Assembly: GCA_050010535.1 (NCBI GenBank)
Contig: JBEKKT010000024.1
Coordinates: forward strand, 1-25,184
DNA from: JAJRAG01 sp050010535
Lineage (GTDB): Archaea; Thermoplasmatota; Thermoplasmata; Methanomassiliicoccales; JACIVX01
DNA length: 25,184 nucleotides
Reading direction: 5' to 3'
Shown here: in pieces, positions 1 through 8,227 of the stretch
Layout: each line of letters opens with the position of its first letter
How positions within the stretch are numbered: position 1 is the first letter of the stretch
Position numbers and translations under genes: made by a program
Notes under the pieces: generated by a model
What the model saw: only the letters and a program-made list of their open reading frames with translations
What the model was told of the DNA's origin: nothing
Databases searched by the model: none

Positions 1-473
1 GCAAACTGTCCTGCCGCGACGGCCATGTCGCTCGCGATGATCGATGTCCTCGCCGAAACAGAGACTATCCAGTATGGAATGAGACTGAGGTTCATCTCCT
101 CGAGGGTCGAGTCCTCGTGAAGGTGCCGATGGAGCAGCCCGGCATCCATAAGGCCAGTGATCGTTTTCTCCACCCCCTCCTTCTCCCCCAGCTTGATCGG
201 CAGCATCGTCTGCTTCTGCAGGCCCCTCCATCCGTCGCTTTCGAGGGTTATCCCGCTTCCGCAGTACTCGCATGTGATGATCATCTCTCCAAACTTCGGG
301 ACGATAGGCCCGCCGCAGCTAGGGCATTTCAGGGCCGTCGCGCCAGACGGAGCCAGGACAGGGCTCGATGGGCTCGTCGTTTCCTTGGGTTTCGTTCCTG
401 CTATGCTCGTTCCGCATTTCATGCAGTAAGTGGCATCATCTGGAACCTGGGTACCGCACTTGGGACAGTACAT
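1..473 (-). CDS. Double zinc-ribbon protein, 3' part beyond the window edge
   Basis: The reading frame is open from an ATG at 473 to the left edge, so about 157 N-terminal residues are visible. It starts with a zinc ribbon (C3, C6, C17, C20, of the YCPKCG...YCMKCG type), then a Ser/Pro/Thr-rich linker of about 25 residues, then a second ribbon (C50, C53, C68, C71; KCPSCGG...CEYCG). A non-ribbon region follows with the segment SLIPYWIVSVSART. The start is fixed by a strong GGAGGTGA Shine-Dalgarno site 7 nt upstream. Such tandem-ribbon proteins are common in archaea and usually bind zinc structurally; the role of the C-terminal part is unknown. A doubtful small ORF on the same strand ends 45 nt upstream, so the two could share a transcript. 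Confidence 0.85.
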   Translation of the reverse strand, partial: MYCPKCGTQVPDDATYCMKCGTSIAGTKPKETTSPSSPVLAPSGATALKCPSCGGPIVPKFGEMIITCEYCGSGITLESDGWRGLQKQTMLPIKLGEKEGVEKTITGLMDAGLLHRHLHEDSTLEEMNLSLIPYWIVSVSARTSIIASDMAVAAGQF

Positions 474-518
474 GAACACTTCACCTCCAGCTATGTCGCG
501 GTTTCCCTGATTTGCTTT

Positions 519-797
519 CTACGTTGATATCTCTTTGTATCGTTCCCTGAGTATTATCGGCATAAGGTCATTAGCATAGTTGCAGTCGGCCGCCAAGAGC
601 GCATCTTCTCCAGGGGTCTTCCCTACCCCATTATTTCCCGTCTGTGCTTTAGCGGGCTGGGTTTTCGGATTGAAAGACAGTAGGAGCGAATTCACACGCA
701 GAAGATCATTTACCGATTCGGTGTCTCGCAAGACAGTACTAGGCGACATGGAAAGATTAATCCCACCCATGTCCAATGCCGTGTACCATTTGCCCAT
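519..797 (-). CDS. Doubtful small hypothetical protein (92 aa)
   Basis: This 92-residue frame lies in the otherwise empty stretch between the zinc-ribbon gene and the divergent ABC operon. I do not recognise the sequence; it is hydrophilic, has no membrane segment, and contains one short Gly/Asn/Lys-rich part. Its ATG has no Shine-Dalgarno site. A TTTATC element near 823-828 (read on the minus strand) would place a transcript start close to the ATG, which fits a leaderless first gene followed by the zinc-ribbon gene with its strong internal ribosome site. Against it: no known family, and the opposite strand is also open for a long stretch. If it is not real, 474-842 is simply a divergent promoter region. 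Confidence 0.3.
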   Translation of the reverse strand: MGKWYTALDMGGINLSMSPSTVLRDTESVNDLLRVNSLLLSFNPKTQPAKAQTGNNGVGKTPGEDALLAADCNYANDLMPIILRERYKEIST

Positions 798-810
798 CAG
801 AGGGAATCGA

Positions 811-820
811 GAATATTTGA
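811..820 (+). promoter_or_regulatory. TATA-like box of the first ABC exporter
   Basis: The AT-rich element GAATATTTGA is centred about 28 nt upstream of the ATG at 843. At archaeal TATA-to-start distances this places transcription initiation at or next to the start codon, so the mRNA is probably leaderless. No Shine-Dalgarno site precedes the ATG, which agrees. Confidence 0.4.
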
Positions 821-842
821 CTGATAAACCGAGGCAGCATGA

Positions 843-1634
843 ATGTCAATCGTGGAAACCCATTCGCTCACCAAGCAATTTGGCAAGTTTGTCGCAGTCG
901 ACAACCTGTCATTCAATATTGAAAAGGGTGAGATATTCGGCCTGCTGGGACCGAACGGTGCGGGGAAGACCACCACGATAAAGATGCTCGTGACCCTTCT
1001 TCCACCTTCTTCAGGTTCTGCGGAGGTGGCAGGCTATCAGATTGGGAAGGAAGCGAAGAGGATACGTGAGGTCATCGGCTACATCCCACAGATGCTCTCC
1101 GCGGAGGGGTCGCTCACTGGCTACGAGAATCTCCTCATCTTCTCTAAACTTTACGGCATACCAAGGAGGGAAAGGGAGGATAGGATCAGAAGAGCACTCA
1201 GTCTGATGGGTCTGTCCGAGGCGGCGGATCGGCTTGTTAGGACATACTCCGGGGGAATGATACGTCGGCTGGAAACCGCCCAGGCCGCCTTGCACAGACC
1301 CGCAGTCATGTTCATGGATGAACCGACCGTCGGTCTCGATCCGGTCGCACGAAGGGCGGTCTGGAACCTCATAGAGGAACTGCGATCCGAGTTTGACGCC
1401 ACGATCCTCCTCACTACTCATATTATGGAGGAGGCCGAGATTCTCTGCGATCGTGTCGCGATCATGCACAGGGGAAAGCTGGCAGCGATAGGGAGACCTG
1501 AAGATCTGATAAAGGAGGTGGGCGTGTCGAACCTCGATGAGGTGTTCATCCACTACGCGGGGGAGACGATCGAAGTGGCGGGAAGCTTCAAGGAGGTCCA
1601 GAGGGAGAGAAAGACCGCGAGGAGGCTTGGCTGA
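843..1634 (+). CDS. ABC exporter ATPase, DrrA/CcmA type, lacking the C-terminal accessory domain
   Basis: Nucleotide-binding subunit (263 aa) of an ABC-2 type exporter; it would hydrolyse ATP on the cytoplasmic face to drive the permease encoded next. Walker A GPNGAGKT lies at residues 36-43, the Q-loop Gln at 83, the signature YSGGM at 135-139, Walker B with D159-E160, and the switch His at 193. All catalytic elements are intact. Compared with the second ATPase of the window (325 aa), about 65 residues are missing after the PEDL segment (about residue 220): the frame jumps straight to NLDEVFIHYAG, which matches the very end of the usual accessory domain (NDVFLHYTG in the paralogue). The stop is followed after one base by the permease ATG. 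Substrate unknown; DrrAB-like systems export drugs or lipids. Confidence 0.93.
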   Translation: MSIVETHSLTKQFGKFVAVDNLSFNIEKGEIFGLLGPNGAGKTTTIKMLVTLLPPSSGSAEVAGYQIGKEAKRIREVIGYIPQMLSAEGSLTGYENLLIFSKLYGIPRREREDRIRRALSLMGLSEAADRLVRTYSGGMIRRLETAQAALHRPAVMFMDEPTVGLDPVARRAVWNLIEELRSEFDATILLTTHIMEEAEILCDRVAIMHRGKLAAIGRPEDLIKEVGVSNLDEVFIHYAGETIEVAGSFKEVQRERKTARRLG

Positions 1635-1635
1635 C

Positions 1636-2439
1636 ATGTCCCAGATTCCCAGGGATCCGCTTTCGACAATCCTCCGCTATATCAGTAGGGTAGCAGCAAT
1701 TGGGGAACTTGAGATGCGCAAGCTCCTTCATGATCCTACCGAGCTGCTCACTCGGGCCGTCCAACCGATTCTTTGGCTGCTCGTATTCGGCGAAGTGTTC
1801 TCTCAGACAAGAATCATACCAACGCCGGGATTGACGTACATGGACTTTATGGCGCCTGGGGTTCTCGGCCAGAGTGTGCTTTTCATATCGATCTTCTACG
1901 GAATAGCAGTCATATGGGAAAGAGATCTGGGGATAGTCCAGAGGTTTCTCACCACCCCGACTCCTCGGACTGCTCTTGTCGCCGGCAAGGCCTTGTCGGC
2001 AGGGATAAGGGGGCTGTCGCAGGCCTTCATAATCTATGTGCTTGCCGCTGTCATAGGCGTAAATCTTGTCCCAAACCCGTTCAATATAATCCTCGTTCTT
2101 GTATTCGTGCTCTTGGGGGCAGCGGTGTTCGCCACTCTGTCGTTGATAATAGCTTGCCTCGTTAGAACACAGGAGAGATTCATGGGATTCGGGCAACTTC
2201 TGACGATGCCCTTGTTCCTGGCTAGCAACGCCATCTATCCGATCTCGCTTATGCCTGACTGGCTCAAAGTGATCGCATATGGAAACCCACTCACCTACCT
2301 CGTGGATGCCTTGAGGGGTCTGATGATAGGCGGGGCTCCGAGCGAGTACGGTATCGTTTTCGACTTCGCGTTCCTTTCGATTCTAGCTGTAGTGCTGATT
2401 CTCATATGTGCTAGGTTGTATGCCCGGGTCGCGCAGTGA
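1636..2439 (+). CDS. ABC-2 type exporter permease, DrrB type
   Basis: Membrane subunit (267 aa) partnering the ATPase just upstream. It shows the ABC-2 family plan: a cytoplasmic N-terminal helix, then about six hydrophobic segments (around residues 45-62, 78-95, 120-150, 155-180, 187-210 and 240-262), with the family-typical late motif NPLTYLVDALRGLM. The ATG at 1636 is preferred over an upstream in-frame start because it follows the ATPase stop by one base and has GAGGAGG about 11 nt upstream. Tight spacing indicates translational coupling and a 1:1 complex. The substrate cannot be read from the sequence. Confidence 0.92.
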   Translation: MSQIPRDPLSTILRYISRVAAIGELEMRKLLHDPTELLTRAVQPILWLLVFGEVFSQTRIIPTPGLTYMDFMAPGVLGQSVLFISIFYGIAVIWERDLGIVQRFLTTPTPRTALVAGKALSAGIRGLSQAFIIYVLAAVIGVNLVPNPFNIILVLVFVLLGAAVFATLSLIIACLVRTQERFMGFGQLLTMPLFLASNAIYPISLMPDWLKVIAYGNPLTYLVDALRGLMIGGAPSEYGIVFDFAFLSILAVVLILICARLYARVAQ

Positions 2440-2724
2440 GGACCAATCTCGTGCCGTGTGCACCTTAGAGGAGTAGTGGCCGAAAGATTGATCGATGTCG
2501 AATTGTTCGATGCGTCGATGGGAGTCGGATCATCACACTGATCACGTGTATCCCCCATTCTCTTGACAGTCAGAACAGACGACCTCCCAGCGTCAAGCTG
2601 ATATCGATGGCTGTTCGGGCGAGAAGCGGATGTTTGCGTAGCATGGACACAGACACAGCAACTGATAGGGAGTCGAAAAGTAGTTCTACGGGCGGCTGTC
2701 AATAGCTTCAGTCAGGCTGTTGTC
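2440..2724. other. Intergenic stretch between the two ABC pairs
   Basis: No supported gene in these 285 bases. Frames on both strands are short or lack family resemblance and a start signal. The length suggests that the second ABC pair has its own promoter rather than simple read-through, but I could not pick a convincing TATA box. Confidence 0.5.
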
Positions 2725-3702
2725 ATGGGCGCCCCTCCGATCGTGGACGTGCAGAATCTAAGGAAGGACTACGGGGAGTTCACCGCGGTCGGGGGTGTGA
2801 CCTTCTCGATCGAGGAGGGTGAGGTATTCGGTCTTCTTGGCCCGAACGGAGCCGGAAAGACAACGACCCTCCACATGTTGGCCACGCTGCTCAGGCCCAC
2901 GAGCGGCACAGCGAAGATAAACGGCTACGACATCCTTCGGCAGCCCGGCAAGGTTCGGAAGAGCATCGGGATGGTCTTTCAGGAGCCCAGTTCCGACGAC
3001 CTTCTGACCGGCTACGAGAACCTGCGGATGCACGGGCTGTTGTATGGCGTTTCAACCATCAACCGCGAAAGACGGATCGGTGAGGTCCTGGAATTGGTCG
3101 ATCTAGCGGACCGGAAGGACGATCTAGTCAAACACTACTCGGGCGGTATGAGGAGGCGCCTCGAGATTGCCCGTGGTCTCATGCACAATCCCAAGGTCTT
3201 GTTCCTGGACGAGCCCACCCTGGGACTTGACCCTCAGACGAGAGAGCACATCTGGAAGTACGTCGAGAGGCTAGTGACTGAGCAGAAGATATCGATAATC
3301 CTCACCACCCACTACATGGACGAGGCGGACCGGCTCTCCGACAGGGTTGCGATAGTGGACCGGGGCAAGATAGTCGTCCACGATAGCCCGGAAAACCTGA
3401 AACATGCGCTCGGAGGCGACATGATCCGGCTTCAGATAACCAACCCCAGCCTCGAAGCCGTCAAGGCACTTCCGTTCGTCAAGAAGGTCGAAGTGCTCGA
3501 CGCCACCGTTTCGTTGACTGTCGAGGATGCGAGTTCTCATCTCCAGGAGATACTCGGATTGATCGGAAAGGTAGATGGGGTTGAGCTCCGTCCCCCTTCA
3601 CTGAACGATGTTTTCCTGCATTATACTGGGCGAGTGTACAGGGAGCAGGAAGCGGAGGGCGGCTATTGGCAAAGGATTATGACGGCGGAGGCGAGAAAAT
3701 GA
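2725..3702 (+). CDS. ABC exporter ATPase, DrrA type, with accessory domain
   Basis: Second exporter ATPase (325 aa). Walker A GPNGAGKT is at 39-46, Q-loop Gln at 86, signature YSGGM at 138-142, Walker B LFLDEP with D162-E163, and switch His at 196. Residues from about 225 to 315 form the DrrA-type C-terminal accessory domain (DUF4162-like), ending in SLNDVFLHYTG. The ATG at 2725 has no clear Shine-Dalgarno site. The stop overlaps the next start as ATGA, so ATPase and permease are translationally coupled. It is clearly paralogous to the ATPase at 843; the window therefore holds a tandem duplication or accumulation of DrrAB exporters. Substrate unknown. Confidence 0.94.
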   Translation: MGAPPIVDVQNLRKDYGEFTAVGGVTFSIEEGEVFGLLGPNGAGKTTTLHMLATLLRPTSGTAKINGYDILRQPGKVRKSIGMVFQEPSSDDLLTGYENLRMHGLLYGVSTINRERRIGEVLELVDLADRKDDLVKHYSGGMRRRLEIARGLMHNPKVLFLDEPTLGLDPQTREHIWKYVERLVTEQKISIILTTHYMDEADRLSDRVAIVDRGKIVVHDSPENLKHALGGDMIRLQITNPSLEAVKALPFVKKVEVLDATVSLTVEDASSHLQEILGLIGKVDGVELRPPSLNDVFLHYTGRVYREQEAEGGYWQRIMTAEARK

Positions 3703-4445
3703 GTGAACTCTCAGGACTCTATGCCCTATGGAATAGAGAGTTCAAAGTGTATCTGAGGGAGCGCTCCAGGATTGTGTCAGCAGTGATTAGTCCATTACTC
3801 TGGCTCTTCGTCTTCGGAGTGGGGCTTGGCTCAGAGGTCAACGTCGGCAACCTGAACTATCAGACATACATTTATCCTGGCATAATCGCAATGACGATGA
3901 TCTTCTCGTCGATCTTTTACGGCGCGAATGTCGTCTGGGATAAGAGGCTCGATTTTCTCAAGGAGGTCCTGGTCGCACCCATCAGGCGGAGCACGGCCTT
4001 CTTTGGCAAGGTGCTGGGGGGAGTCACGGACAGTCTGATCCAGGCCAGCATAATCGTCGTGCTCGCGCCGCTGCTTGGGGTCTCGTATGCATTGAGTTTC
4101 GCCATCGTCTACATTATTCTTTTCATCATGCTCATAGGTCTTGTGAGCGTCGGTCTCATCATCGGAAGCTGGATGGAGTCCCCTGAAGGGTTCTCCATGT
4201 TGGGCAGCTTCGTGACCTTCCCACTCTTCTTTCTCTCGGGAGCGCTTTTCCCGATTGGCAACCTTCCAGCATGGCTTTCAGCAATTACCGTCGTGAACCC
4301 TGTGACATATGGAGTCGATGCCCTCAGAGGACTGATGCTAGGGACGTATCATTTCGGGCTCATCATAGATTTCGTCGTGCTGGTCATTTTCGCAGGTGCT
4401 GTGATGATCTTGGGCACCCTTTCGTTCAGACGAATGAAGATTTAG
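3699..4445 (+). CDS. ABC-2 type exporter permease, DrrB type
   Basis: Membrane partner (248 aa) of the second ATPase. The start is the ATG of the ATGA overlap at 3699 rather than an earlier in-frame codon. About six hydrophobic segments are visible, with the ABC-2 hallmarks FSSIFYGANVVWDKR early and NPVTYGVDALRGLML late; the latter parallels NPLTYLVDALRGLM in the first permease, which supports a common origin of the two pairs. The pair would form a homodimeric or 2+2 exporter in the cytoplasmic membrane. Nothing in the sequence identifies the substrate. Confidence 0.93.
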   Translation: MSELSGLYALWNREFKVYLRERSRIVSAVISPLLWLFVFGVGLGSEVNVGNLNYQTYIYPGIIAMTMIFSSIFYGANVVWDKRLDFLKEVLVAPIRRSTAFFGKVLGGVTDSLIQASIIVVLAPLLGVSYALSFAIVYIILFIMLIGLVSVGLIIGSWMESPEGFSMLGSFVTFPLFFLSGALFPIGNLPAWLSAITVVNPVTYGVDALRGLMLGTYHFGLIIDFVVLVIFAGAVMILGTLSFRRMKI

Positions 4446-4513
4446 CGGGTTAGTGCTGAGTTCTGGACAAGGCTGAAGGCATGCCCGATGGTGGGGAAAA
4501 GCTTCACCCAATC

Positions 4514-4529
4514 GGAATCGCTCGATTCC
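4514..4529. terminator. Hairpin between convergent genes
   Basis: GGAATC-GCTC-GATTCC forms a perfect 6-bp stem with a 4-nt loop midway between the ABC permease and the convergent drug exporter. CACC and GGTG just outside could extend it across a small internal loop. There is no T-tract, so a role as a two-way transcript end is only a possibility. Confidence 0.25.
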
Positions 4530-4569
4530 AGGTGCCGAATTGCATTCTGGTTCACCTCACGCGGGCAAA

Positions 4570-6009
4570 CTAATCTTTCGCCATTGGTCCTCTAGCCAGG
4601 GAGGTCATCGCGCCTGTGAAAGCGATCATCGCCGAGACAACGAAGGCATAGCTCATACCCCTCACGAAGAGAATATCTGCCACTGGTGGAGGCGAACCGC
4701 CGCTAAACAGGGCACCAAGCAGGCTGGTGCCGGCAACGGTTGCAACGATAGCTCCCATAATTGCCAGGCTCGACGCCTGACCGACGCACCTCATCGTGGC
4801 CAATGTGCCTGATGCAACTCCGAGTTGACTTTTCTGAACCGATCCCATAATGGCGCTCGTGTTCGGCGAGGCAAAGATGCCCATTCCAAAACCTATAACA
4901 AGGAGTCCGATTGCGACGAGCACCGTGCCTGAGGTAGTTGTGAGAGTGCTCATCAACAGCAGGCCGAGACCTATTATCACCATTCCACCGGAGGAAAGGC
5001 CTCTCGAGCCTATCTTGTCGGACATCCAGCCACTGATTGGAGAAAGTGATGCCATGGTGACCGGCATCACAAGCAGAACGAGGCCGGCTTGGAAGGCGGA
5101 AAAGGAAAGCACAAGCTGGAGGTAGAACGATATCATGAAGCTGATGCCGAAATATGCTGAGTAGTTCATAAGCGCGCTTATGTTTCCAGCTGCGAAGAGT
5201 CTGTTTTTCAGTATCAGGCTGACGTCGAGCATGGCGCGAGATCCGGCCCTCCGTTCAACAATCAAGAAGATGACGAAAAGTGCGAAGGCTGAGGCAAACA
5301 TTGTAAGGATTGATGCGCTCGTCCAGCCCTCAAAGTCTCCATAAGTGAGAGCGACTAACAGGAGAATGAGGCCGGATGAGAATGCGAACAGCCCAGCGAA
5401 ATCGAACCGCTCCTTCTTTGGCACAGAGACACTCTCCCTCATCTTCGTGATGGCCAAAGCGATGACGAGGGATCCGATCGGAATGTTGATATAGAATATG
5501 GAAGGCCATCCGAAGGCCTGCGTAAGGAAGCCGCCCAGGGGAGGGCCAAGTGTCAAGCCAATGTACACGGACATTGCGTTGATTCCAAGGGCCTTTCCCC
5601 GCTCGTTGCGAGGGAAGATATCAGTGACGATTGCGGTCGAGGTGGCTCCGAAGAAGGCGGCCCCGACTCCCTGCACAATCCGGAACGCTATGAGCTCCCC
5701 ACCATTTTGGGCGATGCTACAGAAAAAAGAACCAACAACGAAGATCGCAAACCCGGAGATGAAGATAGGCTTCCGTCCTCTCATATCGGACAGCCTACCA
5801 ACGCTCAGGATTAAGACTGCCAGGGCGACGAGATATGCAGTCGGAATCCAGATTGTTGAAGCGTAGTCCATGCCCAAGCTCGATGAAATACTTGGCAGGG
5901 ATACGGTAACTATCGTGCTGTCCAAAGGCGCCATCATCGCACCGATACACGTGATCAGCAACACCGTTTTCCGATATCTCTTGGCGCCCTCTGCGTCCTG
6001 CTCCGTCAC
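4570..6009 (-). CDS. Drug:H+ antiporter of the DHA2 (EmrB/QacA) MFS family
   Basis: A 479-residue membrane protein with about 14 hydrophobic helices, the size and topology of DHA2 proton-coupled drug exporters. The first helix carries LDSTIVTVSLP (29-39), the DHA2 helix-1 motif with its acidic residue. The loop between helices 2 and 3 has MFS motif A as GRLSDMRGRK (71-80), and IVQGVGAAFFG is the helix-4 motif. The GTG start at 6009 has no Shine-Dalgarno site, but a TATATGA element is centred about 24 nt upstream, which fits a leaderless transcript. A perfect inverted repeat beside that box suggests repression by a dimeric regulator; no regulator gene is adjacent. It probably exports amphipathic toxic compounds. 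Confidence 0.93.
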   Translation of the reverse strand: MTEQDAEGAKRYRKTVLLITCIGAMMAPLDSTIVTVSLPSISSSLGMDYASTIWIPTAYLVALAVLILSVGRLSDMRGRKPIFISGFAIFVVGSFFCSIAQNGGELIAFRIVQGVGAAFFGATSTAIVTDIFPRNERGKALGINAMSVYIGLTLGPPLGGFLTQAFGWPSIFYINIPIGSLVIALAITKMRESVSVPKKERFDFAGLFAFSSGLILLLVALTYGDFEGWTSASILTMFASAFALFVIFLIVERRAGSRAMLDVSLILKNRLFAAGNISALMNYSAYFGISFMISFYLQLVLSFSAFQAGLVLLVMPVTMASLSPISGWMSDKIGSRGLSSGGMVIIGLGLLLMSTLTTTSGTVLVAIGLLVIGFGMGIFASPNTSAIMGSVQKSQLGVASGTLATMRCVGQASSLAIMGAIVATVAGTSLLGALFSGGSPPPVADILFVRGMSYAFVVSAMIAFTGAMTSLARGPMAKD

Positions 6010-6029
6010 AAGGGGCCGTTAAGGAAAGT

Positions 6030-6056
6030 CATATATTGAAAGTTCGGTTCCGAACT
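6030..6056 (-). promoter_or_regulatory. Promoter and palindromic operator of the drug exporter
   Basis: On the minus strand a TATATGA box (6031-6036 and flank) lies about 24 nt from the GTG start. Immediately upstream of it, 6041-6056 reads AGTTCGGTTCCGAACT, two perfect 7-base arms around a 2-base centre. This covers the place where transcription factor B contacts DNA, so a dimeric repressor bound here would block initiation. Box and repeat are directly visible; the repressor is inferred. Confidence 0.55.
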
Positions 6057-6607
6057 CACTCGACCTTGGTTTGCGCCCTTTTGAGTCATCGTCCCAGAAG
6101 TTCGCAGAAAGAAGATCCGACCGAGATGTGACGTCTGTGTTCGGGAGATAGTGATCAGGATCCTGGTACTAATGGTCATCGGGCTCTTTACGAGAATAGC
6201 GTTGGTCTTGTTCGCTTCCAAGGATTTGAAGAACTGAAAGAAGGAATTGTCTAGCCTGACAGAGCTCGAATTGGAAAAAGATGCAAAGCTAGGTCGCGTC
6301 CTCCCCCTCACAGCGGCCCGGTCCGACCCTTGTAGGAAGGATGGGGAGCGTCTCACAGAACATCGGTGGGGACTTTCGATCGGACCTTGCTTTGCGGTTT
6401 TTCTCGATCGTTAACGTCATTATTAAACTTATGGCCGTTAAGATGCGCTTCTAGTCGGTTTCTCCGCTGCAAGCGGGAAGTCAGAGCGGTCGATTGAGGT
6501 TGTGCTTTGATTGTTCCCTTGGCTTCCCTCCGAGTCTGGAGGAGCTCGACCTCCTGAATGAACAGCGCGCTCAAGAATCAAATAGAACCTGAACCAATTT
6601 GACACGC
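6057..6607. other. About 550 bases without a supported gene
   Basis: Two minus-strand frames (6006-6356 and 6353-6574) are open but show no family likeness, low-complexity composition and no ribosome site, so I do not call them. On the plus strand a short frame from about 6085 to the stop at 6237 encodes a Cys pair (CDVC) followed by one hydrophobic helix and a KDLKN end, with only a GTG (6151) as possible start. It may be chance or the tail of a lost membrane-protein gene. No tRNA-like fold was seen. Confidence 0.4.
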
Positions 6608-7057
6608 ATGCCTATGGGAGATCCGATGGGCGGAGAGGCGGACTACCAGAACCGCGGCAAGATCACAAGGGTCTGGATGACTGCCATCCCGGTCTCGAAC
6701 CTCGATGACGCCGTCGAGTTCTACAACGAGGTATTGGGGCTTCCAATCCAACTTGATTCGAGAGAGAACAACTGGGTTGAGTTCGGTCCGGAAGAACCCC
6801 TTAGCAAGATCGCCCTTTTCGTCCCGTCCGTTCACGACAAGCGACGACCCGGAAGCTCGACCGACATCGTGTTCTCGACAGATAGCATCTATGAGCTGCA
6901 TCGCAGGCTACTGGACGAGGGCGTCGTCTTCAAAAAGAAGCCGGAGCGGCAGCAATGGGGCGGTCTCAGCGCGATCTTTGTTGATCCGGATGGCAACGAG
7001 TTCCAGGTCGTAGAGGATCCCGAGCATTATGTTAGAGTCAATCCGACACCGCGTTAG
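6608..7057 (+). CDS. VOC-superfamily (glyoxalase/dioxygenase fold) protein
   Basis: A single-unit VOC protein of about 149 aa. The opening strand-helix unit TAIPVSNLDDAVEFYNEVLGL, the central WVEFG strand and the closing DPDGNEFQVVE are standard for the fold. VOC proteins use paired modules to hold a metal and act as lyases, dioxygenases or resistance proteins. Here the residue usually His before the AIPV strand is Met, and the final Glu position appears to be Gln, so metal binding is doubtful. The ATG at 6608 is chosen over a TTG three codons upstream; an ATG at 6626, preceded by GGGAG, is equally possible. It is transcribed alone, with no neighbour to suggest a substrate. Confidence 0.85.
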   Translation: MPMGDPMGGEADYQNRGKITRVWMTAIPVSNLDDAVEFYNEVLGLPIQLDSRENNWVEFGPEEPLSKIALFVPSVHDKRRPGSSTDIVFSTDSIYELHRRLLDEGVVFKKKPERQQWGGLSAIFVDPDGNEFQVVEDPEHYVRVNPTPR

Positions 7058-7100
7058 TCGGCAATCTATCGGAACTTAACCTTACCATCGGCATCATCAT

Positions 7101-7120
7101 CCTGAACATTCATTTTCAGG
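7101..7120. terminator. Hairpin between convergent genes
   Basis: CCTGAA, an 8-base loop and TTCAGG form a 6-bp stem 44 nt after the VOC stop. A second inverted pair, GCTGAC (7154-7159) and GTCAGC (7176-7181), overlaps the end of the convergent gene. Neither has a T-tract; the transcript-end role is inferred from position. Confidence 0.25.
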
Positions 7121-7176
7121 CAAACAAGGTGAATGGCGAAATCACGTTCTTCGGCTGACAGAAGCTGAACGAATCG

Positions 7177-8169
7177 TCAGCAATCGACAATCTGGACTTG
7201 ATCGTGGACGAAGTCCAGAGGTATCTCCCCCACTTTCCATCCAATGGCAGTCGTCTCGCAGTAATAGTACGGCACATTATTGTAAGAGTAGTAGTCGCCG
7301 TACAGACCGCTCCCTGCGATCCCCACGCCCATGTGGTCGACATCATTCGCCGGCAAAAGGACCAACACGGCGTCAAGACCGATCGGTCTAGCTTCAACGA
7401 GCGCGGCGAGAAATGACGATCTGTCGTTGCAGTCCCCGCCCCCGTTGATCAGCATCTCGATCGGATACTGCGGATACTCTGGGAGGCCATGTATCGACTC
7501 GTCCGTGAGGTACGGTATCGTCTGGACGAACCTTAGCGTGAAGTCGACCATAGCATACTGTCCGTACCCATGGGCCTGGGCCATCTGTCTGAGCTTGGAT
7601 GACATGTTCTCCACTATCGGATCTGAATCCGTGACGTATCCGGCCCAATCGTCGGTCCTCTGGATCGAGACGTAGGATGAGAATGTCTCCGCGGGGATGT
7701 CGACGCTCATGCTCCAAGTCAGGCCTCCATACTCCCATGTGTAGGACTCGTGGAAGGTCGTATTGCCGATGATCACGCTCCAGGTCTCGCTCCAGTTCGT
7801 CCAGTTCGCATCGGACCGTGCCATTACCCTCCAGAAGAAGATTGAATGCAATTGCAGCGGCGAGGCTGGAGCAAAGGAGGTGTTTGTTGTGGTCTCATTC
7901 ACTATCTGTGAAGAGATGAGAGCATTCGTTCCGATTTGTATCCTGTATTGATCCGCTCCTGGAAAGCGGAACCATTGAAAGGTTGGGGTCGTGTCGTTAA
8001 TGATGACCCCGTTCGATGGTGAGTCTAGTGTTGGAATCTCGTCTCCGCCGGCCGTATTCTCCAGGTTCCTCAGATACTGGGAGATGAGAGGTAGGGCGAA
8101 GTAGCTTGCGACGATCAGAATGATGAGGAGGATCGCTACCGTTGCTGCCACTATGGTTCTGTTCGACAT
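7177..8169 (-). CDS. Secreted or membrane-anchored transglutaminase-like protein with a fibronectin-type domain
   Basis: A 330-aa protein. Residues 5-30 are one hydrophobic helix (signal anchor), so the rest should face outside. Residues 45-135 resemble a fibronectin-III/Ig-like fold, with the DTTPTFQW and SIFFWRVMA strands typical of extracellular archaeal proteins. The C-terminal half is a transglutaminase-like cysteine-peptidase fold: GGGDCNDRSSFLAALV places the catalytic Cys at 247, DHMGVGI the His at 279, and YYYCETTA an acidic residue at 305 (Glu rather than the more common Asp). The triad looks complete, so it may be an active extracellular peptidase or crosslinking enzyme. GAGAGAG directly precedes the ATG. 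The DUF5661 gene lies downstream on neither side of it but just upstream (58 nt), same strand. Confidence 0.85.
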   Translation of the reverse strand: MSNRTIVAATVAILLIILIVASYFALPLISQYLRNLENTAGGDEIPTLDSPSNGVIINDTTPTFQWFRFPGADQYRIQIGTNALISSQIVNETTTNTSFAPASPLQLHSIFFWRVMARSDANWTNWSETWSVIIGNTTFHESYTWEYGGLTWSMSVDIPAETFSSYVSIQRTDDWAGYVTDSDPIVENMSSKLRQMAQAHGYGQYAMVDFTLRFVQTIPYLTDESIHGLPEYPQYPIEMLINGGGDCNDRSSFLAALVEARPIGLDAVLVLLPANDVDHMGVGIAGSGLYGDYYSYNNVPYYYCETTAIGWKVGEIPLDFVHDQVQIVDC

Positions 8170-8227
8170 CTCTCTCGACCAGGTCGCTTTCGGGGCGATA
8201 CTGTCATGCTTGAACAGATCTCCCTGC

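Noticed and set aside
1011..1637. Long minus-strand frame (208 codons) opposite the first ABC ATPase
   Set aside because: It is antisense to an intact Walker A/signature/Walker B protein and shows no domain of its own.
2295..2702. 135-codon minus-strand frame covering the gap between the ABC pairs
   Set aside because: Arg/Thr/Ser-rich, no family likeness, no ribosome site, and it begins inside the intergenic gap and ends within the permease gene.
6006..6356. 116-codon minus-strand frame directly upstream of the drug exporter
   Set aside because: It would run through the exporter's TATA box and operator and overlap its start; the composition is not protein-like.
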